64,000 bases of DNA from Ursus arctos (taxonomy: Eukaryota; Chordata; Mammalia; Carnivora; Ursidae). Shown here piece after piece: positions 1 to 11,040 of the stretch (position 1 is its first letter; each line of letters begins with the position of its first letter). Below the pieces are notes generated by a model, which was not told the origin of the DNA, made no database searches, and saw only the letters and a program-made list of their open reading frames with translations. The stretch covers positions 32,952,767-33,016,766 of the forward strand of contig NW_026623089.1 in NCBI RefSeq assembly GCF_023065955.2, given 5' to 3'. The translations under genes and the position numbers were made by a program.

Positions 1-817
1 TCATGGCTTCAAAGGTGGTGCCAAAGTATTGGTAACCCAAAGTCAAGGGGCCTAGGTTTTGTTTTCCAGGGCAAAGGGACACCATCAATGATGGGAGAGC
101 TCTGTGGAGGTGACCCAGGGATGGGTTCCCGGCCACCTCTCCCCTCGCTGTGTCCCTTTGGCCGGAGGAAGGGGCATAAAAGGTGTCAGTGGCCCCAATG
201 CTCGGTAAATCACTGGGTGTGAACTCAGCTGGGCTGGGTGATGGCCTTCAGGGCCCTTTCTCCTAGAGGCCAAGCCCTGCAGGCCCCATCCTCAGTGACC
301 CCATGGATGGGTCACCAGAAGTGTGAGACCAGACAGCCTGCTCAGTCACCAGAAGGGACCTCTTCCAGGGTTAGGGAGAGGTGACAGGAGAAGATTCCTC
401 AACCCCCCCAAAAGAAATGGCCTCCACTGTCTCTCTGGATGGGAATTTTATTTCCCAGAGCTCCCAGGAAAGCACCCCATGCCGACACCCACAACTTCAT
501 ATTCTCCGACATTCATTGAGCTAGGCTTTAGGTCAGGAACAGTGCTACCGAAAAAAAATTTTTCTTTGTTTCACAACCAAAAAGACCAATGGGAAAAAGT
601 AGATATACTTTACATGAAACAAGTATTAAGGTCATTCATCAATAACAGCTCCCATCTGTTAAGGGAATGCTTTGCCCAATATAAGAGGTAAATAGGATTA
701 GAGTTGCCATTTTACAAGAAACTGAGGTCAAGAACCTTGCCCACAATTTCACAGTTAGCTGCACGTAGGCGTGTCCATGCTCTTTTATATGACATTGCCA
801 CATTTAATTTATATTTA
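1..817. other. Unassigned non-coding sequence
   Basis: Mixed-composition DNA. No exon, RNA gene or recognisable repeat was identified. Open frames here are short and unlike known proteins. Confidence 0.5.
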
Positions 818-834
818 AAAATTTAGAATTGGGG

Positions 835-1060
835 GGCGCCTGGGTGGCACAGCGGTTAAGCGTCTGCCTTCGGCTCAGGGCGTGATCCCGGCGTTATGGG
901 ATCGAGCCCCACATCAGGCTCCTCTGCTATGAGCCTGCTTCTTCCTCTCCCACTCCCCCTGCTTGTGTTCCTTCTCTCGCTGGCTGTCTCTATCTCTGTC
1001 AAATAAATAAATAAAATCTTTAAAAAAAATAAAAATAAAAAATAAAAATAAAAAAAAATA
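835..1060 (+). mobile_element. CAN-SINE (young subfamily), with target site duplication
   Basis: A full-length carnivore tRNA-derived SINE starting GGCGCCTGGGTGGCACAGCG and ending in a T-rich/A-rich tail. It is flanked by an exact 17-bp duplication, AAAATTTAGAATTGGGG, at 818-834 and 1061-1077. The perfect duplication points to a recent insertion. Confidence 0.95.
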
Positions 1061-1077
1061 AAAATTTAGAATTGGGG

Positions 1078-2690
1078 ATGGTGCATTTACACTTAGCAGG
1101 TCATTTTAAGCATAAAAAAACCACCAAGTGTTTTAACCATTTTTATGCATTTATTTTATTTTATTGGATGTAGTTGAGAAACAAGTTGGCACAACCTCTG
1201 TCTTAAGACGGATATTTATTAAGTGGGGAGATTTATAAACCTGCTGGTGACCCAAGGGGGCCCAGCGGTTCAGGAGACCTGAAGTCCAATCCCACAATAT
1301 CATTCGCTTGCTGTGTGATCTTAGCCATCTTCCTCTCCCTTTCTGTGCCTCAGCTCATCTTCCAAGATGAGGAGACTTATTTCTCAGGCTTCCCAAATCA
1401 GTTCTGGAGTTGGAGTTTTCATCAGTGCACTGGGAGGGGAGCCTGCCACCTGCCACCCCAGCCTGAGCAGGTAAAAATGTTCAGGACCCATTACTCTTGC
1501 CTTACTACTCTTGTCAAGCTAGATTTGCATTATACTGGACCTGTAGAAAAGCCTCAAGTTTTATGTAACACAAGCTTCTGCCACTGACACGGCCATAATG
1601 GCCCAGTCCAGGGATGGCAGATAAGTTTTGTTTGCATTTTATCCAGTCAGGGGACAGAAATCACACCAGTTATTTTAATAAACGGAATTTAATACAAAGA
1701 ATTACTAATTAGGTAGCCAAAAGGGTAGAAAAGAATTCTGTCATGGAGGTAGCAACCATACAAAGCAACTACCACCCCTACAGTCAAGGCCCAAAGGGAA
1801 TCACTAAAACACAGAAGCTTGGATGAGGAGCCCGCAGAGACAAAACTCTGACCTCTGAGGAAGGGGCTGGCAGGCGGGTGCCCAAGTCTCTTGGACATCT
1901 CCACACCCCACACTCAACATGTCCCATCTTGAACTCTTCATCTTCCCTCTCCTCCTGACGTTGACCGTGGTCTGCCTTCTCTACCCTAGTGAATGTTACT
2001 TCCACCTCTAGTCATCCAAGAGAGCTCCTTCACTCTTGTTCCTCACATCCAGTTGATTAGGAGGTCCTGTGACTGAACGCCCTAGCGTTGCCTGCCTCCA
2101 TAGCCCTTCTCTCCTGGCACCTTGGAGCCACCATTGTTTCTCATAAGGACAACCAAATTCTCTTACAACACCTTTCCCTGCCCTTCTACCTTGCCCCCTT
2201 CCAGTCCAGCCTTCAATGCCTAAAACCAATCTGAAGGTATTAAAGTTCCTTCTTCGAGGGCTCCCTATTACCCCTGCTCTAGTGCTGGAACTTTGGCAGG
2301 ACACACAAGGCTCTCCATGAGCTGGAGATAACGCCCTGAACTATAGCTCTATCCCGTCACTCTCTGTGCTGCCTGCTGCCTGCTGCCTGCTGCCTGCCCC
2401 AGCCACGCTGAACTACTCGTGCTTTCCAGTTCCCACTGCCCGTGGCACCGTTTTTTTTCTGTCTGCATCTGGAAGTCAGGCCTATTTTTACAACTCTGTT
2501 TCTAGCCCCTCCTCTGTGAAGCCCTCTAGGATTCCCGACCTCTTTGATCAGACTTGATAAGTTCTTCCTTGAGGCAACTTCTGGCATCTTTTAAAGCATT
2601 GCTCTCTGGAGATGTTATATTAATATCACCAAAGTAGACTTCAAAACAGAGAATACTAGAAGGGAGACATTTCATAATAATCAACGGGGC
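1078..2690. other. Unassigned non-coding sequence
   Basis: No gene was found. The only structured element is a short 7-bp tandem repeat at 2367-2396. Other weak similarities to old repeats were too degraded to name. Confidence 0.5.
2367..2396. repeat. Short tandem repeat, unit TGCTGCC
   Basis: About four tandem copies of the 7-bp unit TGCTGCC, with no interruptions. Confidence 0.85.
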
Positions 2691-3209
2691 AATTCTTCAG
2701 AAGGTATAATAATCTTAAGTGGGTATGTACCTAATAATAGAGCTTCAAAAATCATGAAGCGAAATCAAAAGAGATAAAGGGGGAAATAGACAAATCCACA
2801 ATTGTAGTTAGATATTTTAACACTCCTCTCTCAGAGTCTGATAGAACTAGACAGAAAGTCATAAAGGACACAGAAGACAAAAGCAACCACATCAAGTACT
2901 TTGACACCAATTTGAAAACATTTGTGCAGTTTCTTATAAAATTAAACATACATCTACCCTTTGATCCAACAATTCCACTCCTAGGTATTTACTCAAGGAA
3001 AATGAAAACATACGACCACAGAAAGACTTGTTCACAAATGCTTCTAGCTCTTTATTCAGCCCCAAACTGGAAACAACCCAGAAGTCCTTCAAAGGATGAA
3101 TGGATTAACAAACTGTGGTTCGTCAACAACCTAGAATATACTCAGCAGTAGAGAGGGACAATACAATGCACACATCAACATGGATGGCTTTTTCTTTAAG
3201 ATTTTTTTT

Positions 3210-3412
3210 ATTTTTTATTTTTTTTAAAGATTTTATTTATTTATTTGACAGAGAGAGACAGCCAGCGAGAGAGGGAACACAAGCAGGGGGAGTGGGAGAG
3301 GAAGAAGCAGGCTCCCAGTGGAGGAGCCTGATGTGGGGCTCCATCCTAGAACACTGGGATCACGCCCCAAACTGAAGGCAGACGCTCAACAACTGAGTCA
3401 CCCAGGCGCCCC
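3210..3412 (-). mobile_element. CAN-SINE nested in the tail of an older SINE
   Basis: The minus-oriented SINE reads from a T-run (its A-tail) to ...CACCCAGGCGCCCC. It is inserted within the AAGATTTT tail of the next SINE (3413-3515). Confidence 0.9.
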
Positions 3413-3515
3413 AAGATTTTATTTTTAAGTAATCTCTACACCTAACGTGGGCTCAAACTAACCACCCCAATATCAAGAGTCACATGCTCCACCAACTGAG
3501 CCAGCCGGGTGCCCC
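3413..3515 (-). mobile_element. Older, short CAN-SINE in L1
   Basis: This minus-oriented, diverged short SINE has the 'taatctctacacctaacgtg' form. Its host duplication AACATGGATG occurs at 3177-3186 and 3516-3525, spanning the nested SINE. Confidence 0.85.
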
Positions 3516-3547
3516 AACATGGATGACTCTTTAAAAACATTGTACTG

Positions 3548-3760
3548 GGGCGCCTGGGTGGCACAGCGGTTAAGCGTCTGCCTTCGGCTCAGGGCGTGAT
3601 CCCGGCGTTGTGGGTTCGAGCCCCACATCAGGCTCCTCCGCTGTGAGCCTGCTTCTTCCTCTCCCACTCCCCCGCTTGTGTTCCCTCTCTCATCGGCTGT
3701 CTCTATCTCTGTCAAATAAATAAATAAAATCTTTAAAATAAATAAATAAATAAATAAAAT
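3548..3760 (+). mobile_element. CAN-SINE (young subfamily) in L1, exact duplication
   Basis: A full-length SINE with a (TAAA)n tail, flanked by an exact 15-bp duplication AAAAACATTGTACTG at 3533-3547 and 3761-3775. It is nearly identical to the copy at 835. Confidence 0.95.
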
Positions 3761-4080
3761 AAAAACATTGTACTGAGCAAAAGGAGTCAGATCCCAAAGA
3801 TACTGCATGATATCGTTTATACAAAGTCTAGAACAAGCAAAACGAATTACAGCGATGGAAAACATATTAGAGGTTGGCTGGAAGAGGGATTGACTCAAGC
3901 AGACAGGAGGAAACGTCCCAAGGTGACAGAAATATTGTATTTTTTTGTTGTGATGGTGATTACACAGATGTATACATTTGATAAAGCTAATTGAGCTGTT
4001 CACTATAAAATGTGTGCAATTTAACATAAATTATACCTAAAAAATGTTGACTATCAGGGAAAAAAAAAAAGAGGCTGTGA

Positions 4081-4400
4081 ACTGTGAACATAAATGGTCC
4101 AGCCACTGCAGAAAACAGTGTGCTGGTTCCTCAAGAAGTTAAACATGGAATTACCATCTGACCCAGCAATTCCACCCCTGGGTATGTAGCCAAAAGAACT
4201 GGAAACAGGTACTGAGACAGACACAGATACAGGCATGTCCAGAGCCTCGCTATTCACAACAGCTAAAGGGGAAACAGCGCAAATGTCCATCGTCAGATTG
4301 CAGTGACGGTGCCATGGTTTCAAGATTGTTGCATTTGTATACTTAACATGTGCCACTTATGGTATGTGAATGATTCTTCAAGAAAGCTGTCAAAATAATA
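4081..4400 (+). mobile_element. Second L1 LINE 3' fragment
   Basis: This repeats the L1 ORF2 3' region ('gacccagcaattccacccct', 'tattcacaacagctaaaggg'), so it is a separate truncated copy next to the previous L1. Its frame is broken. Confidence 0.8.
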
Positions 4401-5334
4401 CAGACATGACAAATTTTTGAAATCTGCCCAGAATCAGCATTTCCGTTCAGAATTTCTTGCAGCAGGTGTTTTCCTGGTCATTTCTTCTCCCTGCTGCACA
4501 GAAACCGGGATGGGACAGGAAGACCTCAGGCTCGATCCCAACCCCGTGCAGCCCAATGTGGGCTCCAGGACCTTTTCAGCTCCCTCCCTACAACCTGCCT
4601 GCAGATTCCCTAGAAAGGAAAAGCTGATCCCCAACCCCTACTTATGCCCCCACTTTCTGCCCTTCTCAGTGTGGACCCCCTTCTCCTGCTCCAGGCCCTT
4701 TTCTCCTAGGCTGAAGACAGCACCTCCAGGGCCCTCCCTGGTCCCTAAAGTCCCAACCCAGCCCCCTCTGTCTGTTACTTCCAGGATGTCCCCTGCTGTC
4801 CCTGCAAGGAGATTGAAACAGTTTGGCTCCGCTTAAAGCTCTGTTTTCAGGAAGGAGTTTGTCACACATGCTAATGAATGGCCTGCATGACTGAGCAGAC
4901 ACAGAGGCAGAAGTGGGGTGGCCTCTAATGAATTCTTCCTGGCCGCTTCACTGATAAGATGCTGACAAACAGTTGAGTGGGGCCTCTCTGCCAGACTTAG
5001 GCATCACCTTCCCTGGCAGCTAAGCCCCCAGGCCTGTGTGCTTCTAGGGAGCTTCTGGACTGGGGCAAGGTAGGGACGGATGTGTGGGCAGTGTGAGCAC
5101 GGTCAGCGGATGGGGCTAGAGGGCAGGCGGGGCCCAGCCCCTGATGATTCCCCCAGCATGCCCGACTTCTGGACTCCTAAGCCATGACCCAGGGGTAGCT
5201 AAGCAACTTATAAATGGTTTCAACACTTCAAGAGAAGTCTCTTCTCCCTCCTTCATCCTTAGTGGGTTTTTTCTTTTTTACAACAGTAGTTCTTATGTAT
5301 TGTACAGCATTCTGCAAATAAAGAAAACACAGAA

Positions 5335-5456
5335 GGGGTGCCTGGCTTTCTCAGTTGGAGGAACATGTGACTCTTGATCTCGGGGTTGTGAGGTCGAGCC
5401 CCACACTGGGTGTAGAGATTACTTAGGAAATAAAATCTTTAAAAAAAAAACAAAAA
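5335..5456 (+). mobile_element. Short CAN-SINE
   Basis: A diverged plus-oriented copy running from GGGGTGCCTGG to AAATAAAATCTTTAAAA, with an internal deletion. Confidence 0.85.
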
Positions 5457-5558
5457 ACGGAAGAAAATGAAGCCACTATGATGTGATTCTATCACCCAGA
5501 GATCTCCATTTTCATTTTGCTTTCCTTTCTTCCTTCCTTTTTAATGCATATGTTTTTA

Positions 5559-5769
5559 TTTATTTTATTTTTTCTAAGATTTTATTTATTTATTTGACAG
5601 AGAGAGAGAGAGAGCCAGCGAGAGAGGGAACACAAGCAGGGGGAGTGGGAGAGAAAGAAGCAGGATCCCAGCAGAGCAGGGAGCCCGATGCAGGGCTTGA
5701 TCCCAGGACCCTGGGATCACGCCCAGGGCCGAAGGCAGATGCTTAACAACTGAGCCACCCAGGCGCCCC
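5559..5769 (-). mobile_element. CAN-SINE with 16-bp target duplication
   Basis: A full-length minus-oriented SINE containing a (GA)n stretch. It is flanked by AATGCATATGTTTTTA at 5543-5558 and 5770-5785. Confidence 0.95.
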
Positions 5770-5814
5770 AATGCATATGTTTTTAAAATCATAAGCAGGA
5801 TCATAATAATGATG

Positions 5815-6055
5815 GTAATATTTACTGAGCAAGTGCTTACTCTGTACTAGGCTATACTAAGCACTTCACATGGATTATCTCCTTTAATTTTCCCAATAAC
5901 TCTGAGTGATGATGTAATTATTACCCCCATTTATGGAGTAATTGAGGCTTAAAGAAGTTAAGTCGCTTGTCCAATGTCATCCAGCAATGAAATGGTGGAG
6001 CTGGGATTCCAGCCCAGGGAGATCTGGTTCTAGAACCGGATTCTTCACACTCTGA
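5815..6055 (-). repeat. MIR element
   Basis: Antisense MIR, seen in the series 'aagcacttcacatggattatctc', 'cccatttatgga' and 'ttaagtcgcttgtcc'. Confidence 0.8.
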
Positions 6056-6084
6056 AACTGACTCTCCTGCAAACCTCTTTCTGT

Positions 6085-6365
6085 GTCCTTCGTCTTCCAT
6101 CTCATTTTGGGTGACGACACAGTAGTCTATCGTTCAGATGTGCCATAATTTCCCCAAGCCCCTATCAGAGGACACTGGGTTGTTTTCAATGTTTTCTATA
6201 ATACATTCTCCAGTGAGCATCCTTATAGTTAAATATTTGCTCAAAAACTAAAATTAGAATTTTGAGGTCAAAGCATATGGATAATTTTAAGGCTTCTGGT
6301 ACATGTTGCCAAGATTGTCCTCCAAAAGTAATGACCAAATTATACTTCTTACATCCGTATCCACA
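6085..6365 (-). mobile_element. Old L1 fragment
   Basis: Antisense L1 ORF2 3' remnant ('actgggttgttttcaatg', 'aattttgaggtcaaagcata'). Confidence 0.6.
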
Positions 6366-6789
6366 CTGGACTACAAAGTGAGTAGAGGCAGCTCAAATTC
6401 TGCCACATGAATAATAAAATTTAGATCAATTAGGGGCTCGGGGTAGCCTAACCTTTTCCAGTGGAAATTCCATCTTCCCAGAGTAGAGGAGCGGGAGCCA
6501 GATGTGGGGCAGGGAGGATTCTAGCACCAAGAGCTCAAGACCAACTTCTGCTTAACCGAATCAGCTGAGTAATTCTAAGTTTCTCAGAAACGCCTGCTCA
6601 CGCATGGTCACAGAACAGTCACTGTCCAGGAGGAGTACAGCGTGTGCTATGTCCATGAGGCCCTCGGCTGCTGAGTCCAGCTGGCAGCAGCCCCGATTAG
6701 GGGGAGGACAGACAGCCAGGGCTCAGGACTCACAGGTTCTTGTCTCCGCCCCAGCATTGCTTCTGAGGATGAGCAAGACAGGCTAAGCT

Positions 6790-7190
6790 TCGTTTCCTTC
6801 ATCTGCTACTGCAGGGGGTGCTAACGCCTGGAGTTCCCACCCGCCGCAGTCCCCTATATCCCAGAATAGGACAAATCCTTGCCTCATGGCCCCACACTCC
6901 CACCCTTCAAACCTCTTCTTCAGGAAGGGCCTGATCCCTTTTAAGGGTTTACCTGATTTTAAGGGCTTGTCAGATCCACCCTGGATAATCTCCTTTTTGA
7001 TTAGCTCCGAGCCAACTGCTTAGGGACCTTAATCACATCTGCAAAGTCCTTTCTGTCACATAATGCAACCCAATCACAAGGCAAGCCCACCAGAGTCACA
7101 AATCCTCCCTCATTCAGGAGGAGGGGCTGTATAACACGCACACGTCAGGGGTGGGAATCTGGAGGCCATCTCAGAACTCTGCCCACAACA
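6790..7190. repeat. LTR-class or MaLR-like repeat remnant
   Basis: Resembles the medium-reiterated repeat that also occurs at 16645-17115 ('aatcacatctgcaaagtcc' and a GGGG-rich end). The family name is uncertain. Confidence 0.45.
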
Positions 7191-8094
7191 GCGACTGTGT
7201 GGACAAAAGAGGAAATGAGGAATGAAGGAACGCAGACATCGAGTGCTCACCTGTGCAGATGGAAAGGAAGAGAATGGTCCATATGGGCACTAACTCTGGG
7301 ATATACCCCAGAAATCTGAGCTGGACAGACCGCAGGCTCACTTCACTCTTCAAGGAGCGGGGGCCAGGATGGTTGCCCCCTTCTCCCCAGAGGGTTAGCT
7401 TCTATAGAAGGCGAATGTGTGATTTGTTCTCTGAAGTTTGGAGCAGGGGTAAGTAATAAAAATCCAGACAGCAGTAAAGACAAAAAGGACATACTTTCTT
7501 TGTAGGGCAACACACTTTGATTCCAAAACCCCATTTCCCACTTTCCTTCCCTACTCCCACCTTGTGGGTGTTTACACTGTCCCCTCGGAGAAGCATCGTC
7601 TCATGGAGTCCCACTCTGCCTGCTCGGAGACTGCACCTGCGAAAGCAACATACATTCACCCAGCCATGAAAGACGATCCAGGAAACCGCCACCAGCCCAC
7701 ACGGAGCTGGTCCATGAAGAAAGGCAGGGCCTTGGGTCTCCTCTCTGCGGCCCGTAAAATCACCCTAATCCGTGACCACATTACTCCCAAGTATCACACG
7801 GGCCCGGACGGCTGGACAGGAGCTAAACCACCGGAAAGAATATTCTCAGGGGGGAGGCTAAGACAACCTCCACGATCCGTGGCCCTTGGGCCGGAACTGA
7901 TGAACCCTGAAACCAACCCTGGCCTGGGGGTGATTCCCCTGTGTGTAACTCAGGATGCATATCTCACCTGGAGGCCCGAGGGGTGGCCATCCTGGCCTGC
8001 GGCCAGTGACAACTCCGCCTCATCCAGCCTTACGCATGCTATCGGCTTCGGGCACAGGAGCCCCACCTCTGTCTGAGAAGCCCTTGGGCTGAAG

Positions 8095-8780
8095 TGTGTA
8101 CTCATTCGCTCATTCAACAGTGTTTTCTGAAGACCTCTAATGGGCCAGCTACCTCGTGCTGGGAGCCCGTGGTATAGCACCGTAAAAAAAATCCTTGTCC
8201 TCAAGGACCTTACATCTGGTGAGGAAGAGAGGCTGTTAACAAGATAACCAAGTAAATAACAGAACTTATTAAGTGGTGGTAAAGTGCTCTGGGGGAAAAA
8301 AAAAAAAAAAACGCTGGGAAAGGGGAGAGGGAAGGTCCAGGGGAGGCCCGGGGAGGAAGCAAGCAATTTTAAATAGGGTAGGCAGGAAGGCCTCCCTGAG
8401 AAGGTGACATGTGAGCCCAGTCAGGGCTTAAAGGTGAGAAAGGAGTGAGTCAGCTGGATAATGGAGTAGCTGCATGTGTAAAAGCCTGAGGCAGAAGCCT
8501 GGGCTGCCTGTTTGCTGAACAGCAAGGGGGCCAGATGCAGATGGAGCAAGGCGGTTAGAAACAGGAGATGGGACCAAGAAGGGGGTGGGGGGCGCAGCTC
8601 CAGAGCACAGACCGCCTCCTCAGACATTGTCACGCCTTTCTTTGGCTTTTATTCAGAGTGAAATGGGGGCCCTGGCAGGGTTCTGAGGAGAGGAGTGCCA
8701 TGACCCCACTTGCATTTTTAAGGGTTTCTTCTGGCCCCTGTGTGGAAAACAAGCTATGGGGGTCTGCAGGGGTGGGGCTG
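8095..8780. repeat. Ancient mammalian interspersed repeat (L2-class likely)
   Basis: Recognisable by 'cattcgctcattcaacagtg', 'aaggcctccctgagaaggtgaca' and a following gccTGAGGCAG-type block. A parallel but separate copy lies at 9090-9440. The sub-family is not certain. Confidence 0.5.
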
Positions 8781-9089
8781 CCTCCCTGGGCCAGAAACAG
8801 CAGGTCAGGCCCAAGGAGCCTCAGGTCATGAGATATTGGCCCCCAATAAACAGATCTGGAGTAAGTGAATTGAATGTCTGGGTCTAAGGCCAGCTGAGGG
8901 TCTGTGAAAAGCATAAAGCAGGAAGGGAACAAGGGGACATGGTCACCAGGACCTCAGGAGGCTGGACGGTGGCTCATGGATCAGCCAAGTAGAAGGAAGA
9001 AGCAGGGGGTTTTAGCAATCTAGCTGGCCAGCAAGCCAGTAAAGTTCCCTTCAGGAGCCTGTCCTCCCCAAGCACTGTTTTGTTTTGTT

Positions 9090-9440
9090 TTTTTCCACTC
9101 ACCAAATACTTACTGAGTTCCTACTGTGTAGCGGGCACCCTGAACACAAAGCAGTAAATGAGACAATCAAGAGCTCACGGCTTAGTTGGAAAGACAGTCA
9201 AGTGATGGTATAAATAAGAAAATAATTATGTTATGTTGAAGCCAAGTGCTGGGAAAGATACAGTGTTGAGATAAAATAACTGAGAAGGTCTCCTAAGGAG
9301 ATAATAGTTCAGGTGAGGAAGAAGAGTATTCCAGGCAGAGAAGACAGCATGTGCAAAGGCCCTGGGCAGAGGCAATCTTCAGTGTCCCTAGGAACCAAAA
9401 GGAAAACCCTGTGGGTCAGAGTGAAGCAGGGGCCTGGGTA
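9090..9440. repeat. Ancient mammalian interspersed repeat (same family as 8095)
   Basis: Includes 'ttactgagttcctactgtgt' and 'ccaggcagagaagacagcat', the same series as the 8095 element. Confidence 0.5.
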
Positions 9441-10664
9441 CTTCCTGCCCAGGTGGTCCAGGACTGTGACGGGCTGCAAGAGGGAACGGGTTGCAGCTGC
9501 CAGGGTGCTCGGGGTAGCAGCTGCATGTGGGTCCTGAGCTCCAGCCATGCTCACTCCCTGCAGAGACTCCCTGCCAGCATCAGTGGTCCCTGGCCTGACT
9601 CAGAACGAGCAGCAAAGGGCACTGTACCCATTGCTAAATGGTCCAAGCATTTTAATAGACTCATACCTGAAAGTGTGACAGGAAGTGTAAGAGCTTGCTT
9701 ACTGTTCTTTATCCTGTGAGAATCACATTTCTGCTCAAAAACAGAGAAAGGAGAGAATAAAAACACTGTATTCCTTCCAGGTAGATCTCCGAAATAAAGG
9801 GATTCTATATCTATATTCTTAGCTCCATTTTTGGGTGAAAACAGAAAAGGGAAAAACGAAATCCATGGAAATGCCTTTGCCATACACTGTTGTCAGATCA
9901 CATAATCTTCCAGTTCTATTCCAGCTAGCATAAAACACGTGTAGCTAGACATAGGACATCCCGCTAAGAGAGGGATGCTACTTCTCTTTCTCAAAATAAT
10001 AGGAAAAGGGGACAGAACTCTTCTAGACAATACAAACTGGCAAACAACACTGCCAACAAGAAGAACCAAACCCTCTCTTCGGTGATTCCGAAGTATCACC
10101 AGCAGCATCTTTCCAACTCACAGTACTCTCGTCTCCTCTCTAGAAAGCCTGGAAGCCACTCCTGCCATGCCCACAGGTGGACCTGACCCCAGGAGGACCA
10201 AAAACTCTCACCCAGGAACGTGGATTGCAAGCCAGAGACAGCTTATCAGTCTTGGCAAGTAGGTACAATAAGAGGTAGATCTACTCAAGTAGCCGCCCCC
10301 TCCCCAGCCACGTCCTGCCTTATGCTCGGGAAAGGGAGAGCTGTCAACTCCACAAACACGAAGGAGCTCCTTCTCTGGCTGGATCTGGGGAACCAAGTAT
10401 AATCTGATAGTATACATGGTCTTGGTCTTCCAGGATTTCCATCCAGCCGAGGAGAGAAACACGTTAGCAAAATCCTTGTGCCATGCCGGAGAAGATGCCA
10501 GCCAGACCGGAAGGACTTAGACAAGCACTTTTTCCTCTTGTGCCTCAGTTTCCCCATCTAGAAAACAACTCAAGCGCCTCTTCCAGCTCTACAGCCTGTG
10601 GCTCCTAACGACAAATCAATCTGACTGGAAGCTGAGAGGCAAATGTCAATTTCCCACCTGTTTG
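9441..10664. other. Unassigned non-coding sequence
   Basis: No exon, RNA gene or confident repeat was identified. Confidence 0.45.
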
Positions 10665-11040
10665 GACTGAATGTCTGTGCCCCCCCAAACACACCAAATC
10701 CACATGGTGAAACCCTGCCCCCAGCGTGACTGTATTTGGAGACACGACATGGTCTGTGAGAACATGCTAAAGGTTAAATGAGATCCTAAGGTCCTAATCC
10801 TTATAGGTCTGGCATCTTCCTAAGTAGAGGAGGAGACAGCAAAGCGCTCTCTGCCATGTGAGTACACAACAGGGAGGTGGCCGTCTGTGAACTAGGAAGA
10901 GAGCTCTCACCAGGAACTGAATCGCTGCCACCTTGGTCTTGGACTTTCCAGCCTCCAGAACTGGTGAGATAATAAAATTCTGTTGTTTAAGCCGCCCATC
11001 TATGGTATTTTGTTATGGCGGCCAGAGTGGACTAAGGCAT
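10665..11040 (+). mobile_element. MLT1-type MaLR LTR remnant
   Basis: Old LTR of the ERVL-MaLR class. It ends in the characteristic 'tgttgtttaagccgcccatc' and 'ttgttatggcggcc' and is preceded by 'tccagcctccagaactg'. It has no internal region and is inactive. Confidence 0.75.

Larger units (their letters stand above)
2690..4045 (+). mobile_element. L1 LINE 3' fragment, split by nested SINEs
   Basis: Plus-strand L1 ORF2 3' coding remnant and 3' UTR, recognised from segments such as 'ccctttgatccaacaattcc' and 'aaggatgaatggattaacaa' and the following tail region. It has stops and internal deletion and is inactive. It is interrupted by three SINEs between 3187 and 3760. Confidence 0.85.

Noticed and set aside
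835..1060. tRNA gene signal in SINE heads
   Set aside because: The SINE 5' ends derive from a tRNA but are retroposons. No free-standing intact tRNA gene was seen.
7564..8076. 170-codon open frame
   Set aside because: It begins at a non-ATG codon, has no family resemblance, and adjoins repeat-derived DNA.
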